Assembly: GCA_031257075.1 (NCBI GenBank)
Contig: JAIRPM010000067.1
Span: forward strand, 1 to 13,288
Length of the DNA: 13,288 nt
Direction: 5' to 3'
DNA from: Spirochaetaceae bacterium
GTDB lineage: Bacteria; Spirochaetota; Spirochaetia; Treponematales; Breznakiellaceae
Shown here: one piece after another, positions 1-6,042 of the stretch
Layout of the letters: each line of letters opens with the position of its first letter
Position numbering within the stretch: position 1 is the stretch's first letter
Notes under the pieces: model-generated
Told to the model about the DNA's origin: nothing
Databases searched by the model: none
What the model saw: only the letters and a program-made list of their open reading frames with translations
Made by a program: the position numbers and the translations under genes

Positions 1-119
1 CCGAAGACCTCGAAGGTCCGGCGGTATTCCTCGCCTCCAGCGCCTCAGACTTTGTAAACGGGCATGTCCTCTATGTTGACGGCGGCATCCTCGCCTACAT
101 TGGCAAACAACCGAAGTAG
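1..119 (+). CDS. Short-chain dehydrogenase/reductase, C-terminal end (partial)
   Basis: Only the last 38 codons are present; the reading frame begins at base 3 and the gene enters from outside the window. The translation contains GPAVFLASSASDFVNGHVLY followed by VDGG, the usual C-terminal signature of classical SDR enzymes (P-FLAS--S-F-NG----VDGG). These are NAD(P)-dependent oxidoreductases of the cytoplasm. The wording is closest to the gluconate 5-dehydrogenase / 2-dehydro-3-deoxygluconate dehydrogenase branch (Gno/KduD-like), so a role in sugar-acid metabolism is a reasonable guess. The Rossmann fold and the catalytic Ser-Tyr-Lys lie upstream and cannot be checked, so substrate assignment stays open. 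A strong hairpin begins two bases after the TAG stop. Confidence 0.8.
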   Translation, partial: EDLEGPAVFLASSASDFVNGHVLYVDGGILAYIGKQPK

Positions 120-120
120 A

Positions 121-155
121 CATTGTCCGCAAAGCGACCGGCTTTGCGGACAATG
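121..155 (+). terminator. Perfect 15-bp hairpin after the SDR gene
   Basis: CATTGTCCGCAAAGC (121-135) and its exact reverse complement (141-155) flank a 5-nt loop, GACCG. It begins two bases after the SDR stop codon. The following sequence is CCCGGAGTTTTGAG, so there is only a short T run and not a textbook U tract. It could end transcription or protect the 3' end of the mRNA. The apex ACCGG recurs in the hairpin at 12695-12731. Confidence 0.65.
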
Positions 156-175
156 CCCGGAGTTTTGAGTAAACT

Positions 176-1279
176 ATGCCTGAAGTTAGTGGCGGAGGAT
201 GGCGGCAGGGTGTTAAAATTGGATTTTTAACTGCTGTCGTACTTGCGGCCGGGTTTTTTGTCATACGATTTGTCTTTGTACAGGAGTGGAAAACAAAAAA
301 CACCGCTTATTATTACATACGCGGCTCGGCACGGGAAAAGGCCGTGCTGCGCGACCTGTGGAACCTCCTTGAAAAAAATAATCTCTCGGAAATAGAGCGT
401 TTTGCGCTTGTTCGTGAGATAGGCAAGGAGTATCAGCGCCAGAATCAAGAAGCGGTACTAGTCAATTTCCTTTCTGAATGGGTTGTGAAAAATCCAGACG
501 ACCGCTACAACGGCTTCCATTTGCTAATGATTGCCAACACTTACTTGAAACAGGATTCCCCGGATGTTGCTGCGCTTTATTTTAATTCTATCGTGAAAAA
601 TTATCCTGATTTGATGGTGAAGGGCGTTTCAATACACCTTGAATGTCTGAAACAACTTATCAATCTTGTTGATAATCCAAAAGAAAAAATTTGGTACTAC
701 GAAGAATTACTAAGCCGTTTCCAAGGCAGTGTCGATTTGGGAACGACATGGTTTATGCTGGGGCAAACCTACGAACAGACAGGCGAATGGGATAAAGCGC
801 TGGCCGCATATACGCAGTTTATTCCGTTTTACGGCACAATAATTCCGGGTTTTCCTGATGCATACGCTTACGCCAAACAGATGGTGGATTTTAACAATTC
901 GGCAAAAAACTGGACATTTGAAAGTCTGCCGGCGCTTCTTGCCACGATAAAAAAAGCCTTGGAAGACGGCAGCACATGGGAACTTTGGCAAAATCGTGCC
1001 AAAGTGAATTTCTTTTCCCGTTCATGGGCGCAATCAAGTAGTGATGACACAGTGATGGCGGAATTCAATTTGCCATCGTTTGGCGGGGGCACACGGATAA
1101 ATTATGCGCAGGATTTAAGTCCGGGCAGTAACGCAAACGAAGCGTATTTTCGTACATGGGGATGGCCTCAATTTACATCTGTTTGGTATTTCTATTTTCG
1201 CAAAGTGAATTTTCCCCTTGAACCGGAAATTCATGGCCGCTGGGAATGGGCCGGAGTATACTACGGCGAACGTTTTTAA
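176..1279 (+). CDS. Membrane-anchored TPR-like protein of unknown function
   Basis: The protein has 367 residues. A short N-terminal stretch is followed by one hydrophobic segment at about residues 14-35, with a preceding R/K pair. It has no obvious cleavage site or lipobox, so it looks like a signal anchor with the bulk on the periplasmic side. Helical repeats resembling TPRs are visible at about 116-146 and 190-220 (the second has the pattern W--LG--Y---G---KA---Y). The last 50 residues are very rich in W, Y and F and end in WEWAGVYYGERF. I recognise no catalytic motif. TPR proteins act as scaffolds for protein-protein contacts, so an envelope assembly role is inferred only. The ATG at 176 lacks a convincing Shine-Dalgarno, but no better in-frame start lies ahead of the membrane segment. 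It is probably monocistronic, with the SDR hairpin before it and a separate promoter after it. Confidence 0.75.
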   Translation: MPEVSGGGWRQGVKIGFLTAVVLAAGFFVIRFVFVQEWKTKNTAYYYIRGSAREKAVLRDLWNLLEKNNLSEIERFALVREIGKEYQRQNQEAVLVNFLSEWVVKNPDDRYNGFHLLMIANTYLKQDSPDVAALYFNSIVKNYPDLMVKGVSIHLECLKQLINLVDNPKEKIWYYEELLSRFQGSVDLGTTWFMLGQTYEQTGEWDKALAAYTQFIPFYGTIIPGFPDAYAYAKQMVDFNNSAKNWTFESLPALLATIKKALEDGSTWELWQNRAKVNFFSRSWAQSSSDDTVMAEFNLPSFGGGTRINYAQDLSPGSNANEAYFRTWGWPQFTSVWYFYFRKVNFPLEPEIHGRWEWAGVYYGERF

Positions 1280-1325
1280 TACCGCGCGTTGAGGTGCTTG
1301 TCAAATTCAATGGTGCGCTCATCTC

Positions 1326-1354
1326 TTCCTGCTTTTGCCTTCGATGTGTATACT
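1326..1354 (+). promoter_or_regulatory. Putative promoter of the HIT gene, close to a leaderless start
   Basis: TATACT at 1349-1354 matches five of six bases of a -10 box. A weak -35, TTCCTG, lies at 1326-1331 with a 17-nt spacer. The ATG at 1362 starts 7 nt after the -10 hexamer, exactly where transcription would be expected to begin. No Shine-Dalgarno is present. The predicted mRNA therefore has essentially no leader. Confidence 0.5.
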
Positions 1355-1361
1355 TTTTGCT

Positions 1362-1706
1362 ATGACTGATTGCATTTTTTGTAAAATTGTATCAGGCGCG
1401 CTTCCGTGCGCTAAAATTTATGAAGACGATGAAATGCTTGCGTTTCATGACATTTCCCCCCAAGCGCCGGTGCATTTTCTAGTGGTACCCAAAAAACACA
1501 TAGCCACTATTATGGATTGTACCGGTGCGGACAGCGGACTTTTGGGACGCCTCATCGTTTGTGCGCAGAATCGTGCCGTAGAACTGGGGCTCGGTGAAAA
1601 AGGCGGGCGTTTTATTATAAATTGCAAAGAACATGGCCTGCAAACGGTGCCTCATTTGCATATTCATGTACTGGGTGGGCGGGTAATGGGATGGCCGCCG
1701 GGTTGA
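1362..1706 (+). CDS. HIT-family nucleotide hydrolase/transferase (HinT-like)
   Basis: The protein has 114 residues and matches the short branch of the histidine-triad family from end to end. It starts with MTDCIFCKIVSG, has the middle motif FHDISPQAPVHFLVVPKKHI and ends with the triad PHLHIHVLGG. HinT-type proteins hydrolyse purine nucleoside phosphoramidates in the cytoplasm, using the central histidine of H-x-H-x-H as nucleophile. The two cysteines of CIFC are common in this family, where they may bind zinc. I chose ATG 1362 because the family begins here. Upstream in-frame starts (TTG 1335, ATG 1344) would lie in the promoter. The 3' end overlaps the next gene by 16 nt, suggesting translational coupling. 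The cellular substrate cannot be told from sequence. Confidence 0.93.
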   Translation: MTDCIFCKIVSGALPCAKIYEDDEMLAFHDISPQAPVHFLVVPKKHIATIMDCTGADSGLLGRLIVCAQNRAVELGLGEKGGRFIINCKEHGLQTVPHLHIHVLGGRVMGWPPG

Positions 1707-2206
1707 AACAGCCCTTATCTGCGGCCGTCATCGCGCTGAATTTCATTTTTGCCGCTGCCGCTAATGCCCAGAATGCGGCCGCGCCATCCGCTATGGAAAC
1801 GCCGGCGGATGCATCCCGCAAATCCTATCAAAATCCGGCTTCTGCCGGGCCTTTTGAACTGCTTGCCTTGCGTTTGCCGGAATTGTTTCAACGCTTTGGA
1901 CCGCCTGTTGCTGTATATGCGGCGCGCGGTGAATATGATTGGCAGGATGATGTCGTTTTCGAATATCCCGGCGTAAACTTTTATCTCTACAAAGACCAAG
2001 TTTGGCAGGTAAGCCTCACCAAAGCGTTCGGATTATCCTGCGGAGACCCGGAAAAAGCAGTAACCCTTGTCTTCAAAAACGCGGTTCTAAATGGAAAAGA
2101 TATATTTACCGTTACGTTCAACGAGTTTCCATGGCCGGCTGAATTGCGCATCAATATTATAAAGGGCAAAGTTGATGCTCTCTATTTATACAAGGTAAAT
2201 TATTAG
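1691..2206 (+). CDS. Exported protein of unknown function
   Basis: The protein has 171 residues. The N terminus MAAGLKQPLSAAVIALNFIF followed by AAAANAQ is a clear Sec signal peptide, with cleavage probably after ANA (around residue 26). The mature part has a low-complexity Ala/Pro/Ser start, then a compact region rich in aromatic and beta-prone residues (LPELFQRFGPPVAVYAARGE, VFEYPGVNFYLYKDQVWQV, ending LYLYKVNY). I know no family with certainty. The pattern 'peptide deriving from a sequence with a GPP turn, then FEYPGVNFYLYKDQVWQV' resembles conserved Treponema periplasmic proteins of about this size. The start is ATG 1691, inside the end of the HIT gene in another frame, preceded only by G-rich sequence and no classical Shine-Dalgarno. 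It therefore probably relies on coupling to HIT translation. It converges on the protease gene 29 bp away. Confidence 0.75.
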   Translation: MAAGLKQPLSAAVIALNFIFAAAANAQNAAAPSAMETPADASRKSYQNPASAGPFELLALRLPELFQRFGPPVAVYAARGEYDWQDDVVFEYPGVNFYLYKDQVWQVSLTKAFGLSCGDPEKAVTLVFKNAVLNGKDIFTVTFNEFPWPAELRINIIKGKVDALYLYKVNY

Positions 2207-2216
2207 GTAGCATCAA

Positions 2217-2242
2217 TTAGCGTTGCGCTAACTGTTTACAGT
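2217..2242. terminator. Two small hairpins between convergent genes
   Basis: TTAGCG-TTG-CGCTAA (2217-2231) is followed by ACTGT-TT-ACAGT (2231-2242). They fill the space between the stop codons of the exported protein (2206) and the protease (2236). The second overlaps the protease stop codon. With only 6- and 5-bp stems, they are weak candidates for a bidirectional terminator. Confidence 0.4.
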
Positions 2243-4089
2243 GTATCTGGCGAGTCGAGAGCGGCGGGGAGGCGCATCATTGTTTCAAAGTAGCCGGCGC
2301 GGCGTTTTTTTACATTGATATCAAGCAAGGCAAAACCATTTTTTTCTTCTACACGAAAACCATGAATCGATACAGGGTCTTGGGCGGAAAGCCCTGCTTC
2401 ATCGGCAACTGACCCGCGCACTACTTTTTTTATCAGATATGAAGGTGTTAAAGAGCCGGCAACCGATGGTTCCAACATAAGGCCAAAAAGCGGCGCGGTC
2501 ATCCGTTCACGACTGTCAAGTTTGGCGGCTTCGGCAAGGGGGACAAGAGGACGTTCGGCTAATTGCAAAACGCGCGTAATGCCATCCGATGTCTTGAGAG
2601 CGAATAATTCGCCGGGACGGCAGGAAAAAAGCCGGTCTTGCAGGGCAGGTATAAGCGAACCTTGAGGGACGTTTATTTTTTGCCCATTTAGCGCCTCGAT
2701 ATACAGTCCTTCGGTTAGACGCTGCTCGGAAGCCGGGGTGCGGGGGGCGACATAAATCACTTCCGCTTCACCTCGCGGTGTTTCGGCAATGGTCAAGCCA
2801 AGCCATGGCCGGGATGCCTTGCCGCCTTTGATGAGAGCAGGCAACGCGGCGGCAAGCCGTTCGGCTGGTACGGCAAAATTCAATCCCTGAAACTGTTCGA
2901 CACCGGCAAAGACTATCCCCACAAGCCGGCCTTGCATATCCACAACCGGCCCGCCGGAATTTCCATGATTTACAGCCGCGTCTATTTGGATGACATCGCC
3001 TATCTGCAAAAAACGCCGGCCCAGCGCGGAAACGATACCGCTGGTAACGGTTTTTTCCAAACCGCCGGGCGACCCTATTGCTAAAACCGTATCGCCGACC
3101 TGCGGTAAAGCGTGGTCTATTACAGAAAAAACATAGCCCGGTTTTGCCACGTCCGTTTTTGTTTTTATGAGCGCCAAATCAAGCGTTTTGTCCCAGCCTA
3201 CAACTGCCGCCGGCACACGGGCGCTGCTCGAATCGCCTGTGCGGATATACATCCGTGAATAGCCATTATAGGTGGGGTCTACTTCACTGGAAATAACATG
3301 ATAATTTGTTATAAGCAGCCCTGAAGAATCAATAAAAAAAGCCGAGCCAAGTACGCGGTCAGGCATACCCATACCCCGTTCAATTTTGATGCCGCGGTCA
3401 ATGAGTACAGTAGCAACGCCTTTTATCATTTCTTGAGGGTTGTCTTTGCGCTGGGCATAAGCCGCGTATTCAGAAGGAATTACCGCGCCTGCATTTTGCG
3501 CCGCCTTCAGAAAATAAGCGGCGGTTCCCCGTTGTTTTTGCTCGACAGCCCGTTCCAAAAAAAGCAAAGCATCATCGGCGCTTAAGCCTTTGCTTGCACT
3601 GTTATCGAGTGAATGGCGGGACAATTCATTGGAACGGAAGGCAAAGAGAAAAGCGTTTAAGTTTTTGTCGTTTTGGAGATGTTCTTTTGCCTCGGCAAGA
3701 AGAAAGTCCGGTTCGGCGCCTGTATTTTTTACTGTTATATCCAGCGCAGCTAGTGAGCGGGCAAGCGATGCGGCATCGTCCCAGCGCTTTGCGGTTATGG
3801 CCTGTGTTTGCATTTCTTTGAGCCGGCCGATGGCTTGTTCGCGCAAACCATTCACGGTTTTGGCGGTGTCGCCATCGTTGCCGTAAATCACATAGTACAC
3901 ACCGGTTAACCGAATGGCCTTGGCAGGGTCATCTTCGACAGCCTGCTCAATATCGGCAATACGTACTTCCTGAGTGGATTTTGGCGGTGAAAGCCGTTCT
4001 TCCGCTCTCTTGTACGAATTGCACGACATTACAAATGCGGCTGCCAGTGCGCCGGCAAGGATTGTTCTTAGTGTATTGCGCAAATTCAT
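2236..4089 (-). CDS. HtrA/DegP-like serine protease, lipoprotein with PDZ domains
   Basis: The protein has 617 residues. Residues 1-23 form a lipoprotein signal (basic start, hydrophobic core, FVMSC), with Cys23 as the lipidation site. Residues 24-245 are a mostly helical region that is not part of classical DegP. A trypsin-like domain follows at about 245-420. The catalytic triad is visible: His264 in ITNYHVI, Asp304 in TLDLALI and Ser378 in HGNSGGPV, with the IGSPGG and VTSGIVSALGR loops typical of HtrA. The remainder holds two PDZ-like regions, about 427-510 and 533-610 (AGLSAQDPV in the second). HtrA proteases degrade or refold damaged envelope proteins. A lipid-anchored version would act at a membrane face of the periplasm. 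The start is ATG 4089, because it gives a proper lipoprotein signal and has a promoter 7 nt before it; upstream extension has neither. It lacks a Shine-Dalgarno and is probably leaderless. The helical region is longer than in the usual 450-500-aa family members. Confidence 0.93.
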   Translation of the reverse strand: MNLRNTLRTILAGALAAAFVMSCNSYKRAEERLSPPKSTQEVRIADIEQAVEDDPAKAIRLTGVYYVIYGNDGDTAKTVNGLREQAIGRLKEMQTQAITAKRWDDAASLARSLAALDITVKNTGAEPDFLLAEAKEHLQNDKNLNAFLFAFRSNELSRHSLDNSASKGLSADDALLFLERAVEQKQRGTAAYFLKAAQNAGAVIPSEYAAYAQRKDNPQEMIKGVATVLIDRGIKIERGMGMPDRVLGSAFFIDSSGLLITNYHVISSEVDPTYNGYSRMYIRTGDSSSARVPAAVVGWDKTLDLALIKTKTDVAKPGYVFSVIDHALPQVGDTVLAIGSPGGLEKTVTSGIVSALGRRFLQIGDVIQIDAAVNHGNSGGPVVDMQGRLVGIVFAGVEQFQGLNFAVPAERLAAALPALIKGGKASRPWLGLTIAETPRGEAEVIYVAPRTPASEQRLTEGLYIEALNGQKINVPQGSLIPALQDRLFSCRPGELFALKTSDGITRVLQLAERPLVPLAEAAKLDSRERMTAPLFGLMLEPSVAGSLTPSYLIKKVVRGSVADEAGLSAQDPVSIHGFRVEEKNGFALLDINVKKRRAGYFETMMRLPAALDSPDTL

Positions 4090-4096
4090 ACTAATA

Positions 4097-4126
4097 AGTA
4101 TAGTCAATTCTGCAGACCGGAGGCAA
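4097..4126 (-). promoter_or_regulatory. Promoter of the HtrA-like gene, leaderless spacing
   Basis: Read on the minus strand: TTGCCT (4126-4121), an 18-nt spacer, TATACT (4102-4097), 7 nt (TATTAGT), then ATG at 4089. Both hexamers are good matches to sigma-70 consensus. The start codon falls at the expected transcription start. The promoter lies directly against the palindromic repeat at 4127-4195. Confidence 0.6.
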
Positions 4127-4195
4127 GGGCAACGCTGATTAAATTGACTCTTCAGCAAGATCTTAATTTTTGAGGCTTGCTGCATTGCGTTGCCT
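4127..4195. repeat. Palindromic intergenic element, copy C
   Basis: The element is bounded by GGCAACGC (4128-4135) and its reverse complement GCGTTGCC (4187-4194). Inside is a second inverted pair, CAGCAAG (4153-4159) and CTTGCTG (4176-4182). Its left edge GGGCAACGCTGATTAA (4127-4142) matches GGGCAATGCTGATTAA at 9965-9980 in 15 of 16 bases. It carries no gene and looks like a member of a dispersed repeat family. Confidence 0.55.
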
Positions 4196-4198
4196 TCT

Positions 4199-4226
4199 GT
4201 AGTTGTTCATTTTATTGAACAACTAC
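4199..4226. repeat. Perfect 11-bp hairpin
   Basis: GTAGTTGTTCA (4199-4209), loop TTTTAT, TGAACAACTAC (4216-4226). It lies between the PAP2 gene and the protease gene, both on the minus strand. No T run follows on either strand, so an intrinsic terminator is uncertain. RNA processing or mRNA-end protection is equally possible. Confidence 0.55.
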
Positions 4227-4246
4227 GAGGAAAGTAGCAATGATTG

Positions 4247-4275
4247 CGCCATTCTTTAATTGTTAAGGAATGGCG
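4247..4275 (-). terminator. 13-bp hairpin downstream of the PAP2 gene
   Basis: CGCCATTCTTTAA (4247-4259) pairs with TTAAGGAATGGCG (4263-4275) around a 3-nt loop. The only imperfection is one G-T pair. It begins about 58 nt after the PAP2 stop on the minus strand. A long stem downstream of a gene fits a terminator or 3'-end stabiliser, although no U tract follows. Confidence 0.5.
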
Positions 4276-4333
4276 AATACTCGGTTGGATTTAAGCATTG
4301 CTTCCCAAGCCGTTTGTGTACTGTGCCGCCTGC

Positions 4334-5152
4334 TCATCTCCACATTTTTTTTACAAGTATTTTGAATACATAAAAAACAGCGATGGTTATTCCCGCGCCC
4401 GCTGTTACATCGGAAAGAAAATGCCGTCCAAGCGCGATACGCGACCACATCGTTATGCCAAGATAAACCGTAAAAACAAGCCAAACTAACGGTTTCCATT
4501 TTTTCAATTTGCCAAAACAATCCGGCAGCAGTGTCCACCAAATAAGCACGGCGGCGGCGCAGGCATGCCCCGAAGGAAACGATTTGTATTCGTCACCGCG
4601 CGCTTTTCCTTGAGGCAGGTACCATGCGGTAAATTGGGCGATAGGGTCATCCATCGAAAAAAAACGCTGCCGGCCCCATAATGTTTTGAGTGCGCCAATG
4701 ATAAGCATAGAACCAATAAAACAAAAAACACCGGTTAAACATGTAGTGATTACTTTTTTTGGATTGAGCCTGTTGGCCGGAATAAATATACAGTAAGAAA
4801 AAACAGCAAGCAGTATGGCGGTGCAGAGTGCGGGAAAAAAACCTATTCCGGCATCGCGCAGCATTCTGGAGAATAGAATATAGAATCCTCCTGCCATTGG
4901 AATAGCGGCCAGACCGGTATAGAGCGCAGTGCGCAGTGAAGAATGTAAATTTAAAGAAAAGATAGCGCCGCATATTCCCATAGAACAAATAACAAGAAGG
5001 GCAATACCCGGCAATTCTCCCAAACGTTCTAGCATCAAAGCGGCTTTGTTATCCGGCTGAAAGAGCGCAAGTGAAATTGAAAAATCGTTCAATGTTCCAG
5101 CGCACATAAGCGCGGTAAAAACAAACACTAAAATCCAATGTATAATTTTCAT
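4334..5152 (-). CDS. PAP2-family membrane phosphatase
   Basis: The protein has 272 residues and about six hydrophobic segments spread over its length. All three motifs of the PAP2 / phosphatidic-acid phosphatase superfamily are present in the C-terminal half: KTLWGRQR (K-x6-R variant, lacking the usual RP), FPSGHACAAA, and SRIALGRHFLSDVTAG (SR-x5-H-x3-D). The His of PSGH and the His of motif 3 are the acid/base and nucleophile of the family. Such enzymes dephosphorylate lipid phosphates (phosphatidate, phosphatidylglycerol phosphate, undecaprenyl pyrophosphate) at the membrane. The lipid substrate cannot be named from sequence. The start ATG 5152 precedes the first membrane segment immediately and has no Shine-Dalgarno. 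The gene is separated from the protease gene by 244 bp of palindromes, so the two are probably not one simple operon. Confidence 0.92.
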   Translation of the reverse strand: MKIIHWILVFVFTALMCAGTLNDFSISLALFQPDNKAALMLERLGELPGIALLVICSMGICGAIFSLNLHSSLRTALYTGLAAIPMAGGFYILFSRMLRDAGIGFFPALCTAILLAVFSYCIFIPANRLNPKKVITTCLTGVFCFIGSMLIIGALKTLWGRQRFFSMDDPIAQFTAWYLPQGKARGDEYKSFPSGHACAAAVLIWWTLLPDCFGKLKKWKPLVWLVFTVYLGITMWSRIALGRHFLSDVTAGAGITIAVFYVFKILVKKMWR

Positions 5153-5158
5153 AAATTA

Positions 5159-5187
5159 AGTTTTGCATAGATTGTTCTATTAGCCAA
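5159..5187 (-). promoter_or_regulatory. Possible PAP2 promoter
   Basis: On the minus strand: TTGGCT (5187-5182), a 17-nt spacer ending in TGC, AAAACT (5164-5159), then 6 nt to the ATG. The -10 is poor but has the extended-TGN element. The spacing to the start codon repeats the leaderless arrangement seen at the HtrA and HIT genes. Confidence 0.3.
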
Positions 5188-5188
5188 G

Positions 5189-5220
5189 TGCTTGCCCAAG
5201 CATCCGTTTTATGATATAGT
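5189..5220 (+). promoter_or_regulatory. lar operon promoter with a palindrome over the -35
   Basis: TTGCCC (5192-5197), a spacer of exactly 17 nt, and TATAGT (5215-5220) make a strong sigma-70-like promoter. The -35 sits inside the perfect palindrome TGCTTG-CC-CAAGCA (5189-5202), which could be an operator. The GTG start at 5230 comes 9 nt after the -10, so the leader would be a few nucleotides at most. Confidence 0.6.
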
Positions 5221-5229
5221 TTGAAAACT

Positions 5230-6042
5230 GTGAGTTCAAACGAAAAATATGAACAGCTTTTGCGGATTATACGGGAACAGGAGGCCGTTGCCGTTGCGTT
5301 TTCAGGCGGAGTAGACAGTTCTTTCCTCTGCTATGCGGCGGTACAAGCATTGAAGGATAAAGCGCTTGCCATTACGGTTGTTTCGCCCATGCTGCCGAAA
5401 ACTGAAATTGATTGGGCCAAGCGCATAGCCGTGCAGACCGGTATCCGGCATATTCTTATTGAAGAAAACGATATCGACAGCGCGGTTGCCGCCAATCCCC
5501 GTGACCGCTGCTATCATTGCAAAAAAATTGAATTTGGCACAATAATTGCCGAAGCCAAAAAAGCAGGGGCAAAAACCGTGCTGGACGGCTCAAATATGGA
5601 CGATGAAAACGACTACCGGCCTGGCCTGAAAGCGCTTGCCGAACTGGCTGTACTCAGCCCTTTGCGCCAAGCCGGCCTTAACAAAACTGAAATCCGCGAA
5701 CTTTCCAAACAAGCCGGTCTTCCCACATGGGACAAACCTGCCTTTGCGTGTCTTGCCTCGCGGTTTCCCTATGGCGAACATATCACAGTAGAAAAACTTG
5801 CGCAGGTCGAATCTGCTGAAGAAATTGTGCGGCATGCGGGATTTGTTAATTTTCGGGTGCGTTATCATGGGACTATTGCCCGTATCGAAGTAGCGCCGGA
5901 AGAACGCGCAAAATTTTTTAATATATTGTTTTTAGATACACTTTCCGCGCAAATAAAACAGTGCGGATTTTTATATGCTGCATTTGAACTTGAAGGCTAC
6001 CGCATGGGCAGTTTGAATGCTGTGAGTACAACAGAAAAATGA
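5230..6042 (+). CDS. larE: LarE, ATP-dependent sulfur transferase for the nickel-pincer cofactor
   Basis: The protein has 270 residues from GTG 5230. LarE adenylates the pyridinium carboxylates of P2CMN and replaces them with thiocarboxylates, building the sulfur ligands of the NPN cofactor. The N-terminal PP-loop AFSGGVDSSF (ATP pyrophosphatase) is at about residues 23-32. The conserved KPAFACLASRFPYGE places Cys174 at the position of the sulfur-donating Cys176 of the Lactobacillus enzyme. A second pair, DRCYHCKK (Cys94, Cys97), gives three cysteines. That is the pattern of the LarE subgroup reported to use a [4Fe-4S] cluster instead of sacrificing its own cysteine. I prefer GTG 5230 over TTG 5221, because TTG directly abuts the -10 box. 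It is the first gene of the operon and its stop overlaps the larC start (ATGA). Confidence 0.94.
   Translation: MSSNEKYEQLLRIIREQEAVAVAFSGGVDSSFLCYAAVQALKDKALAITVVSPMLPKTEIDWAKRIAVQTGIRHILIEENDIDSAVAANPRDRCYHCKKIEFGTIIAEAKKAGAKTVLDGSNMDDENDYRPGLKALAELAVLSPLRQAGLNKTEIRELSKQAGLPTWDKPAFACLASRFPYGEHITVEKLAQVESAEEIVRHAGFVNFRVRYHGTIARIEVAPEERAKFFNILFLDTLSAQIKQCGFLYAAFELEGYRMGSLNAVSTTEK

Noticed and set aside
1335..1361. Upstream TTG/ATG starts for the HIT gene
   Set aside because: They lie within or before the -10 box and add residues that are not part of the family. ATG 1362 begins the conserved sequence.
4090..4185. 32-residue N-terminal extension of the HtrA-like protein
   Set aside because: It would place the lipoprotein signal internally and runs through the promoter and repeat element.
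5221..5229. TTG start for larE
   Set aside because: TTG directly follows the -10 hexamer and would lie upstream of the likely transcription start. GTG 5230 fits better.
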